Source of the DNA: Loripinus fragilis
Taxonomy: Eukaryota; Mollusca; Bivalvia; Lucinida; Lucinidae
Assembly (NCBI GenBank): GCA_964019695.1
Contig: OZ026522.1
Coordinates: 59,668,811 to 59,732,810 of the forward strand
Length of the DNA stretch: 64,000 nt
Reading direction: 5' to 3'
The position numbers were made by a program, and so were the translations under genes. The notes under the pieces are model-generated. The model was given only the letters and a program-made list of their open reading frames with translations. It was not told where the DNA came from and ran no database searches. Of this stretch, positions 37,001 through 49,000 are shown one piece after another (positions within the stretch are counted from its first letter, which is position 1; every line of letters begins with the position of its first letter).

Positions 37001-40000
37001 TTCCTACTAGTGTCGTCTGCTGATAACCTTTGCATATAGTTTGCGCCAAGATCAGGACCGAGGGAATGTGGGTCATGATCTGGATCCAAACTGTTTGACA
37101 CTATGATGGTATTTCTGAAAAAAAAATCTGAAAAAGTTGATTTTGAAAAAAAAACATGCAAAATTACCCAGTAGGCAAAGAGTTAAGTAAATCCTGAAAT
37201 TTCCATATACAGTACAACCTGTGTAAAATGGCCACTCTCAAAAAGACCAAAAAATGGTTTTCAAGACCTGTTATCGCTTAATGCAGGTCAAAAGTATTGC
37301 AGAATGCTCCAAAGGGAGCATTTTGCAATACTTTCAACCTTCATTAAGCTACCAGTTGTCAACAAGACCTTTGTTTTGTCTTTTTTTGAGTGGCCGTTTT
37401 ACACAGGTTTTACTGTATATAAATACTTACTGGTAGAAATGGCTCAACGTTGAACTCAAAATCATCTACAGGTGCAAAGAATTAAGGAAAAACAATTGCT
37501 AAATAGTTGTAGATCAATGTTCCTCACTTTTATCTCGAACACCTACCATAAGGGAGAGCAGTAGCTCAGTGGTAGAGTGCTTGACTGGAGACTGAGGGGC
37601 AATGGGTTAGAGCCTCACCAGCGTACTGCGTTGCGGTCCTTGAGCAAGACACATTAATCCTAGCTTAGTACTGGTTCAACCCAGGGAGACCCGTCCCTAT
37701 ATAACTGAAAGATTGTTGATGGGACATAAAGAATCAAATCAAACAAACAAAAAACACTTATCATAACAGAAACGGACAAAAAAAATGTAATATATTTGTT
37801 AATTCTTTTCTTTTTTTCTTCTTTTTTATAAAGGGGCAGGGTGTGAATACAGTTTGAAATTTCTTGTGAATGGTCTGTCGGCAGACGACTCACATGAAAT
37901 ATCAAGTCTTGTACAGTATCTTACAGAGACTACAAAATCAGAAAACAATGTCTGCTGCAAATATTTGTGTAGCGGTTAATGGTGTGGATATTTCTATTTT
38001 TTTGGCTCTATGACCAAGGAGCATTAAATAAGCGAAAACAATTTCTGAGCAAAGGTGCATTCCTACCACAGGAACTAGTCACAAACCCTTAGAAAAGAAA
38101 AAGTAGGCGTCTATTTACTTTTATAGTCTATTTTAGTGATGCATGTCTACAGATTTTCTTAAAAAGAGTTTGTGACTAGTTCCTAAAGATTCCTACATTC
38201 AAATGTAGTTATGAGCCGCGAAATAGGATTTCCAATAATTGGTATGTGCGCAGTCTGATCAGAACCTTTGCTAGTCGCTTGAATATTCTTTGACTGTTAA
38301 GCTACTGACTGAACATTATTTGGAGTTTCTTAGCTTAACAGGAGGCTGCACAGGCTCATCTGAGTGTACACTTGTCAAAATGCCACATTGTTGGAAATCA
38401 CATGTCACGGCTCCTATCATAACCAATAAAAGCTCTAGAAACGTGCCTAATCAGCAGTTTTTTGCTGGCACCTGCCACAAGGAAAAACTGCTAGTTTAAG
38501 AAGGTACCTAATTATAGAATCTATAGTAATTGCCAGTGTTCTATTTCTCCACAATATTATTTGTTGTGGTGCTTGTCTGAAGCATTTCTGACATTGAGAA
38601 ATAAGAAAGTTTGTGTTCTTTAAAAATTTGGCTGAGTAAATATACAGTCCAACCTGTATTAAGCAAGCACCTAAGGGATAGTCAAAATGTGCTTGCTTAA
38701 GACAGGTGCTTACTTAATACAATTACTTTTCAATCCATTTGCCTTTAGTGGGAACTGAATACATGCTTGCTTGCTTAATAGTGGTGGCCACTACAACAGG
38801 TTTTACTGTATTTATATAAAAATGCTTTGCAGATGCTCGTTATTTAAAAATTTGGTTGAGCAAATTTCTTGAGAAAACCAAGCTTTGGCTTTTAACCCTT
38901 GTCATGCTGAATATTTTATGTATTACACTCCTCCCTTGTTCGTGTCCTGTTCACTGGCAGCATTCCAGTTGAGATCATGTCTTTTCAATCAGAAGGGAAA
39001 ACAGTGTGGATCCTGATCAGATGGCTGTGACAGAGGCCAGCTGATCTGGATCTACAGTGGTTTCAAAAAGGGATAAATCCAGGTTCAGCAGGACAATCAA
39101 GGTTCATACAGGTAGGTATGAGTAAAATTCAAGGACTTTTCAATAGGGATGGGTATGGCCAAAAAATCGTATCGCGATATATCATGATACGGTACCAGCA
39201 TATCTCGATACATATCACAATACATATCACAAGATTTAACTTAAGTGTGAGAATGGTTCCTCTGTGTTTTCAACTAAAATAAGCACAAATATGTTGGGAA
39301 TAACTCAGGCCACAAGCTAGGGGGGGACTCGAGAGAAATATATGTAGTCTCCCTATACTGGCTCACTTCTCCCTATTCAAATAAGAGAGCAGTTTAAATA
39401 CAAAGTTAACTAATCCCTATGTAATGAATTAACTGCAATAGCTTGATCCCTGTATTAACTGTAAAAATTGTTTGTAAACTTTTGCCAAAGTGGTATACTT
39501 AGTAATTTAACAGCCAGATTAGTTATTACTTCTGTTTCAGTAAGACATTTTTAACGCCATATGCATGTATTTGCTTTTCTGTTGCCAAGGATGGAATAAC
39601 TACTTTGAGCTTCACAAAAAGCCTTCAATTATGCAGAATGTACACTTAAGAATCTACTACCAGCTAATGGGTAGTTAAAATATACACTCCAGTCACCAGT
39701 CTAGTGGTTTGAAAGAACATTAAGAACATATAAGGGTGTAAGTCAATGCTATGACGAATTCCAACAACTTATGGTTACTATAAATAGACTTGAAATTATC
39801 ACAATACGGCCAAACTGTATCACGATATGTATCACAGAAATAAAACATCGCGATATAACTGTATCGCAATAATACCTGCAAGCCCTACTTTTCAAGGACG
39901 TCTAAAAGACTTTCAGTTTTTTCCAAGGACTAAATTGTATGAAAAATACACATTTAAGTGTTCAAAATTCTAATTCAGAAAATACTAGACTGAGATAATG

Positions 40001-43000
40001 GAGAAATTGGTACTGGAGAATTAGTATAAAATCATTGTCTTTATTTGGTACAGCATATGCTGCACCAAATAAAGGCACAACAATTTTATACTGATTTAGG
40101 TCTGTATCCACTGTGTTAATTCATACAGAAAACAGTAGAATTCAAAGAATTTTCAAGGCTTTTAAGTGATTCTCCAGTACTTTTCAAGACAGATTTAAAT
40201 TTCAAGGACTTTTCAAGAAAGGCCTTTAAATTCAAGTATTTTTCTAGCCTGTGCGATCCCAGAAAATGGTTAGGACCAAGCCGAATGCTCCTGTTCTGTA
40301 ATAATCTAAGGATATCTAGTTTAAGTGTGTTTGCAGCCTCCAGACGAACAACTAGATCTTGACCCTTCTCTAGTAGAGGTAAGATGGCTTGATACAACAC
40401 TGGGCGTAGACTAGCAGATAACTTTACACCGACCCACTGACCCACCAACCAGATCACCCGTCTGTGAATTATTCTGTAGCTGAAATACAAATAAATTGAT
40501 CTCAGTAAAGTCCATGGGTTTACATAAGCAAAATATTTGAGCGTAAAATTGCAAATATTTTCTTACCCATCAGTTTTAACATGTTTTGGGTGCTCAAAAG
40601 AACTGTCTCATATTATACCATGGAGTTTTGGCTATAGCCTATAGCCCTCAGTACCGACCCTCAACAATTTTCAGCCCTCAAGTTAAAGCTTTAGGGTTTA
40701 AAATAAATTCTGGGGTTGATGCTTTGGGCGATAACCAAAAACTCTGCCTAATATCTCTTTATTATTCATGGGTGAAAGTTCAAAATTTCCAAAATCCTGA
40801 ACTTAAGAAAATCAGAATTTAAAACTTGCTGTATGCCTTCAAACTATCAAAAATTCCAAGTTTAATCGCCAAATACCGTTAGATAAGCTGAAACTAAATC
40901 AGAAAAGCTATTATTACCTGCAGAATTCAGCATTTTGGCATTTTGAGTCTCAAAATCCTGAATTCAGGAATAATTCTGAAAACTTTCACCCATGATTATT
41001 ACATGTCTCATGTGCTGACTGTTATGTTATTATTTCAGCTTGAACATTTCATAATTACATGGTTAGTCACTCTTTTCAAAGTTTTCATTTTGCTACTCTA
41101 AGCACAAAACTGTCAACTCTTTCCTTGCTAGCGGCAACTTTTGTTTGAAAACAATTGCAAACAATTTGGACCCAGATCAGGACGGACAAAATGTCTAAGC
41201 ACAAAGTTGCTAACTCTTTCCTTGCTAGCGGAAATTTTTGTCGTCTGCTGATAACCTTTGCAAACAGTTTGGGCCCTGATCTGGATCCAAACCGTTTGAC
41301 ACTCTGAAAGTGTTCCTGAAAGAATATTTGAAAAAGTTTAAGTTGAAAAAAGTCAGCAGATGACATCAAAAACATGAAATAATTACCCAGCATGCAAAGT
41401 GATACATAAGAAGATACTTACTTGGCATGTTTAACTTGGAGTTCTTGCAGTAGGTGTGTAGAAAACCAGTGATCAAAGTTGATGTCATCAAACAAATCAA
41501 ACGCTGCCAGACCAACAGCATTGTACACTGCAATGAAAAATAACCCAAACCAAAATTATCTTTAGTGGCTACAAATTTAACTCTTTGCCTACTGGGTAAT
41601 TTTGCTTGCTTTTTTGTTGTCTGCTGATTTTTTGTCACAATCAAATTTTTAAACAAATTCTTTCAGGAATACCATCAGAGTGTCAAACAGTTTGGATCCA
41701 GATCATTTTGTCGGGCCTGATCTGGGTCCAAACTGTTTGCAAAGGTTATCAGCAGACGACACAATTAGGCAAAGATGGAGTCATATCACCCGATGTCAAT
41801 TCAAACAAATAAGAACACATGCTCCTATCACAAGAGCTTGAAGTTCGGTCCTTAAATATTATTATGTAGCACTGACCAGGAGTGCAACTAAATTTCATAT
41901 ACCTTGTAAATATTAACCTGATCCTGGCCTTTATCATTAACATAATTTCACAGCCGATTGAGCTTCTAAATATATCTTCGGCCTTCATCGTATAACTAAT
42001 ACGGAAATGCACGTGGTACTTTTTAACACAATATATATCGTATACCGCTATAATGCATAATTGGGTATCAGTTGCCTGCGTGGCTCAGTGGGTAGAACAC
42101 GTGAATATTGCACACTTATATTTTTAAGCTCTGCGTTGTTAGTTCGAATCCCATACGCGACATTTATTATTGTAACTATAGAAAAGACTATTTTTTTTTA
42201 TTTTTATCAAATTTCTCCTTTTGCAAAATCGTTTCTCTATTTTGATTAATTTGATCTCTTTAGTGACACCAACATTTTCTTGTCGGATCCGTAACACTAT
42301 ACTTTAACTATCGCCTGTCATCTCTTCAGTTATTAAAATATGAGCTGCGACATGGGATTTCCAACAATGTGGCATTTTGACACGAATAGGCACAGGTGAG
42401 CCTGTGCTCCCTCCTTTTAAGAATAACGTCGCGCGCTGGCATGCGAAATATAACGCCACATGCCAGATTACAAATCTAAGTAGAATGGAACATTCCAAAT
42501 GTTGCTACCGCTCACGTGCTGTACGGTAGAAGTATACCGAACACAGATGGGACAAACAGATAAACGGACATCGATTTTCCGCCGAAAATAACGTGTGTTC
42601 GTAATTTTAGAAATTCACTTTTCCGAAAAAGGGCAGTGTTCAATTTTTTAGGATGTTTTAAAAATTATTTTCGGCGATAATTTTAGGTGTTCGTAATTTT
42701 AGAGTGTTCGAAATTTTAGTCATTCAGTAGCTTACCAGCCATAGAATATTCAAATGACTAGCAAAGGTTCTGATCAGACTATGCGCATGCTAGTCTGAGC
42801 CTTTGCTTGTCGCACATACCACATTGTTGGAAATCTCATGTCGTGGCTCATATATGAACCTCCTTGCTGCTCTTTAGAGAATGCTTCGACCTGCTATTTA
42901 CTGATTTATTTTGCTTTGAAGCCAAGAGCACAGGTGTAGACCTATATTTGCAAACTAAATTCTAACTCCAAGCATCAAGAAGTTGTCAGACATTACATTT

Positions 43001-46000
43001 TCAAAGAAAGTGTGAACTTACATGTTTTGTGTTTATGTGCATTTCTTTGACATATAACAAACAAAGAAAAATGAAATAAAAAAAAGTTGGGTCGACCAGG
43101 ATTCGAACACACAATTTACGTATGTGGAGCTATTCTGACTAACCACACGACTACCGTTGAAAGTACAACTTCATTGAGTTATCAACGGATCTGTTCGCAA
43201 TTGTACCAAGACGTTTATTTCCGTAATTACTCGAAACATACCGATTGCACACGATCCATCACGAAAAGCTATATATTCAGTGTAAATACCGTAATAATTT
43301 ATTCATGCATAAAGGTTAGGATCAGGTTAATTTTGAAGAGGTATAATAATATATATTTCTGTCCTTTATGTGGCATTTCATCTGGGTCATCACTGTTTGA
43401 CAAAATACCTGTTATTTATGTCCCTGAAGATTGTTTTCATCTTAGCAAACAGTGCAGACTCTGATGAAATGCCGCATTATGCGGCATTTCATCTGGGTCT
43501 TCACTGTTTGACAAAATACCTGTTATTTCTGTCCCTAAAGATTGTTTTTATCTTAGCAAACAGTGCAGACCCCGATGAAATGCTGCGTTATCGCATTATG
43601 CGGCATTTCATCTGTACACTGTTTGACAAAGTACCCATTTACCGGTATCCAGAAAGAAAAGGGTTAATATTTGAAACACTATATAATAAAGCTTGATAAT
43701 GGTAAAAACTTGATGCAGGTGCTTAAGAGTGCATAACAAAAAAACAATTTTCTTATTTCTCAACCAAAACACATGTTGTAGGTACTCAAAAGAATCATCG
43801 CGATGAGGCGGTTCTTTTGAACACCCAAAACATATGGTAAAATTTATGGGTAAGAAAATATTTACAATTTTACACTGATTTTTTTTTGCTTATCTAAACC
43901 TGTGCTGGTTGAAAGAATGATAAAAACTTAAAGATATCTCACCAGCATCCTTGCGTAGAATGGCCACCATGTCTTCCATATTGCAGGGCCCCTGAGCCTC
44001 GTGAACCATCTTCAGTAATACTTCAGACAGTGTCATTCTAAACTCCTTGAATAAGCTCAGGAACAAAGTCTCTGTACAGGGCTGGAACATACAGATGATT
44101 TAATAAATAGATTTATCCACTTATGACTGACCAACAGACGGTGATATATTAAGCAACAAATCACTGCCAGCTGGAATTTATTCCAATTGGTTCTAACACG
44201 AAAAAAAAGATTAAAAATTTGAACGGATCCTTCAGTCTTAATGATTCTGTCATATTAAACAGAGCCTTAGAATTTCCCATACTGTAACGCATATTTTTAC
44301 GTACATTTTGAACATACCTTAATTGTAAAAACGATGTTGCACCTTCTATTGTCAAAGTTACAAGGTTGTATGTGATAGATGACGTCATGAAAATCAAAAT
44401 GGTGACCAAATGACATCACACCAGTCTGTGCGATTATTTATCAACCATTTAATCGCTGAATTTAACCATTGGCTATATAGGCGATCAGTGTTAATGCCAA
44501 CACAAATATATTTGGATTCAAACACACAAAAAGATTGAAAATATGAACAATTCCTTCAAATTCTATAAAGATTCCACCATCTTGAACATAGCGCTAGAAT
44601 CTCCTTATAGAACAAATATTTCAAGGGGGACCAGTTGCAATTAATGTTAAAATGATTTTTAAATAAATAAATCAAATGCATTACTATCTACTAGTTTTTT
44701 ATCACTTACCCTTAAAGAAAACTTGTAAGAATCTCCAACTTCTTCTTGACCTGGACAAAGACAGAAATTCTTGTTTAAATGGACCTCTATAGCCAGCTAC
44801 ATAATTCCCCTTACACGGTATTTGACATTTCCTGTCAGATAAGACTCTAAGATGCAGCCTTATTCTCTTATACAGAGAATGATAAGGCTAGAATTTTTTT
44901 ATTAGTTGATTTACAGGTGTTTTTTTTCAGATTTAAAAAAAAGGGTACTTTGTCAAACAGTGAATGTGGCATTTCATCTGGGTCTTCACTGGTTGCTAAG
45001 ATGAAAGAAAAAGCTCTGAAAATGACCAGTTGACTGGTCATTTTCTGAGCTTTTTTTAAAATATCTCCAGAAAAAACAGTAAAACAAGTAAAGTTAACCA
45101 ACGGTCTGTATTCATCTTTAAATATTTCATCATTTTTCTAAAAATCGGATCAGGACAATCATTTTTAACAGTGTCACTCTCAAAAATACACAGACAGAAC
45201 CTCAAAAACATTTTTTTCAACGAAACAAATAATATTTAGATTCGGCGGACAAAATAAAAAAATAATTTTAGAATTTATTTTTTCTAATTTCTGGAAAACT
45301 ACAGTAGGAGGGTTTGTAAATCACCTAATAAAAAAAATCTAGACTAAACTCAAATGGAGATGAGTACTAAAACAAGCAGTGAGAGCTTTCTACAATGTCA
45401 ATTTTCAAAATGAGTCTACCACTAAAGGAAAGATTGGCTCCCTCTCAGGGGGAGGAACTTCTTTCCTTTAAGAGCAGCCCTTTTGATGTGGAAAAACACT
45501 CTCCACATTAGGTGGTCTCCCTTTAATGTATTCATTTTATTAAAAACATGAGCAGTGCTTAAAAATAGCCATAATTTGTACTTTAAATGCTTCATAATTT
45601 TGAAGACTTAACCCATCATGCACATAACAAATTATGGTACAACTGTTTTTAATTCAAAACCTTGCTTGCCAGAATATCAAATGCTGTGATCTGGAACAGC
45701 CTGGTGTTTGCCTAAGCATTTTCCTCAAGTAAGCAAATATCATATTCAAGATTTCAGCACATCAGCTTTTACAGCTTTTTATGCAACCACAAGACACCTG
45801 TGAATTTATTGGGAATAAACCAAACACTTTAAACTCTGAATTTCTAAAATGTGATTATCTGGACTAATCCATCCTAGTTATCAAAAAATAATCTTTTAAA
45901 CAAAGTAAACAAAATAGTCCCAGATCAGACTGCTCCTTGGAGCAGTCTGATCAGGGACTATTTTGTTTGCACATATGTTTCTGTCTGAGTAATTTGGTTC

Positions 46001-49000
46001 TAGCATTCAAAGAGTCAACGTGACAAATGCTCCCTAAAGGGAAATGGTCTAGCATAAGACACATTTGAGGAAAGTTATTTGTAATATAGGAGATATGCTC
46101 CAGACACGAAAAACCTAGAAATGAGGTCAGATGTCAACATCAAAGGTCAAAGTGACCCATAATGGTATGCACCACTCAGCCATCCCAAAATGAATCCACA
46201 CACCAAATTTGGGATGCCTACGTCATATAATATAGGAGATATGCTCCAGACACAATTATTCTAGAAACTGGATCATAGGTCAAGGTCACAGTAGCCCAAA
46301 AATGGTACGAGACATATCACCATCCAAAGATGCATAAATACACCAAATTTGGGATTCCTGACTAAAAAATATAGGAGATATGCTCCCGACAGGATTATTC
46401 TAGAAACAAGGTCAAGGTCACAGTGACCCAAGGATGGTATGTGACACTCCGTCATCCCAAGATGCACGCACAAAATTTTGGATTCCTACCTCAAATAATA
46501 TAAGGATATGCTCAGGACAGAATTATTCTAGAAACTAGGTCAGGTCAAGATCACATTGACCCGAAAATGGTATGCAACACTTAGCCATTCCTAGATGCAT
46601 CCACAAACCAAATTTGGGATTTCTACCTAAAATAATATAGGAGATATGCACCAGATTCGATGCGGATTCTAGAAACTAGGTCTGAGGCCAAGGTCACAAT
46701 GACCCAAGGATGTTATACGACACTCCGTCATCCCAAGATGCATCCACACTCTGAATTTGGAATTCGTACCTCAAATAATATAAGAGATATGCTCCAAACA
46801 CGATTATTCTAAAAACTAGGTCAGAGGTCAAGGACACAGTGACCAAAAAATGGTAGTGACACTCAGTCTTTTTTAGATGCATCCACACATCAAATTTGGT
46901 ACAGTGACCTGAAAATGGTACATGACACTCTGCCATCCCAAGATGCATCTACACACCAAATTTGGGATTCCTAACTCAAAGAATATAGGAGATATGCACC
47001 GGACACAAAGTGGGAAGGATGGATTGACACTACCGACTGATTACTATACGCCTCCCTAAGTTCCTTTAGGAGCATAAAAATAAACCAGCTGATGTTCATT
47101 ATGATATCTTGTCACAAGAACAAATTGGTGGAACAGTGAAAATGTAGTTTCCTTAAAAGTACATGTTTTTTCTTGAAAACTTACTTAACTTACTAGAGAT
47201 AGACGTCAGACTTAAGCAATTCTGCTTCTAACACACCGACTGACTGGTGGTGGGGGAAAGCCAATTGAGTTCTTGCCATTTGGTCAGGAAATACACTGTG
47301 AAACCATGCAACCCAGAAGGTGAAAAGGGCCTCTGGCTGAAGTATTGAGTAAAGTGAAAGAAAAGCATAGAAAAAGAAACTTACAGAATTCTTCTGGGTC
47401 GGTGTCCCATGTATTAAGATCTTCTGAAGTGAGGAGAAAATATTGTGATATCAATCTTTGGCATATCTCTGTAAGTGTGTTATATGTGAAAAACTGCATC
47501 TTGATTTTATATGCCTGCGTTTTTACTATGTCTGGCTCTGAAAAATAAACGAAAATGAAATGAGAAACTATATTAAAACCCTTAATGCGCCAATCGCAAC
47601 AAAAGTCGTCTGCTTTTCTCGTCTGCTGAAATGATTAAGAAGCCTCTATGGCGAACAGTGTGGACCCAGATCAGATGGCTCCTGTAGGAGCATTCTGTTC
47701 TGGGTCCACTCTGTTTGCTTCTATACTTTATAAGTCAGTAATGCTATGCAATTATTTGCAGCAGACGGCTTCAGACGAAGACATTTTCAGATGCATTTTT
47801 TCCTTGGCTCTTTAAGGGTTAGAATCAATGAATACATTCACTCTTTATCTAATTTTCAAAGAATCGTTTTTACAAAGGCCAATATGATATACACATTCAC
47901 AACTAAATTCTTGATATCTGCAAAACTTTTAATTTTGCCAATGCTCAGTAAAATCTTGATAAATTTTGCAAATTTTCAGTTAAATCTTGATATCTGCATA
48001 ACTTTAAATTTTGCGGATTCTCAGTTAAATCTTGACATCTGCACAACTTTGAATTTTGCCAACTTTCAGTAAAATATTGACGTCTGCACAACCAAAAATT
48101 TTACCAATGCTTGGTATAATCTGGATACCTGCACAACTTTAAATTGTGCCATTGCTCGGGATAATCTTGATATTTATATAGCTTTAAATTTTGTCAACTT
48201 TCAGTAAAATCTCGATATTTTTTTAATTTTTCCAATGCTCAGTAAAATGTTAAAATCTGCAAAACCTTTAAATTTTGTCAATGCTCAGTATAATCTTGAT
48301 ATCTGCATAACTTTAAATTTTTCCAATGCTCAGTAAAATCTTGATATCTGCACAACTTTAAATTTTGCCTATGCTCAGTATAATATTGGTATCTGCACAA
48401 CTTTAAATTTTGCCAACTTTCAGTAAAATCTTGATATCTGCACAACTTTAAATTTTGCCAAATTTCAGTAAAATCTTGACATCTGCACAACTATAAATTT
48501 TGCCAATGCTCAGTATAATCTTGATATCTGCACAACTATAAATTTTGCCAATGCTTGGTATAATCTTGATATCTGCACAACTTAAATTTTGCCATTGCTC
48601 AGTATAATCTTGATAAGTTAATATCTGTATAACTTTAAATTTTGCCAACTTTCAGTAAAATCTTGATATTTCTTTAATTTTTTCCAATGCTCAGTAAAAT
48701 CTTGAGCTCTGCAAAACCTTAAATTTTTCCAATGCTCAGTAAAATCTTGATATCTGCACAACTTTAAATTTTGCCAATGCTCAGTAAAATCTTGTTATCT
48801 GCACAACTTTAAATTTTGCCGATGCTCAGTAGAAATCTTGATATCTAAATTCTGCAAATGCACAGTAAATTTTTGATATCTACACAATCTTAAAATTCCA
48901 CATAAAGCCACATGTACCCTAAACTCATGCTACCTGCACAACTCTAAATTCCACACATTTGCAGTAAATCTGTGACATACACATTTACACTGAATTATTG

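Larger units (their letters stand above)
37472..40315 (-). other. U12-type AT-AC intron of IPO11 (2,844 bp)
   Basis: The intron starts ATATCCTT at 40315-40308 and ends with AC at 37473-37472. Upstream of the AC is TTTTCCTTAAT, a near-match to the U12 branch-point consensus TTCCTTRAY, with the probable branch adenosine about 10 nt from the splice site as expected for this class. There is no polypyrimidine tract and no AG acceptor at the position the reading frame requires. The intron also holds a hAT-like element, a CAAGGACTTTT-rich repeat, a family M MITE, a SINE and a family E-like repeat. Removal by the minor spliceosome is inferred from these signals. Confidence 0.92.

Noticed and set aside
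40116..40315. Continuation of the exon 12 frame past the AT donor (…DILRLLQNRS…)
   Set aside because: It leaves the family's conserved sequence exactly at the U12 donor and runs into a CAAGGACTTTT repeat; read-through, not coding.
42067..42165. Possible tRNA gene
   Set aside because: Boxes A and B are recognisable, but the acceptor and T stems do not pair well and the sequence belongs to a dispersed repeat.
47746..48648. Open frames with 15-residue repeats on both strands
   Set aside because: They follow from the 45-bp period of a minisatellite; no start, splice or homology support.
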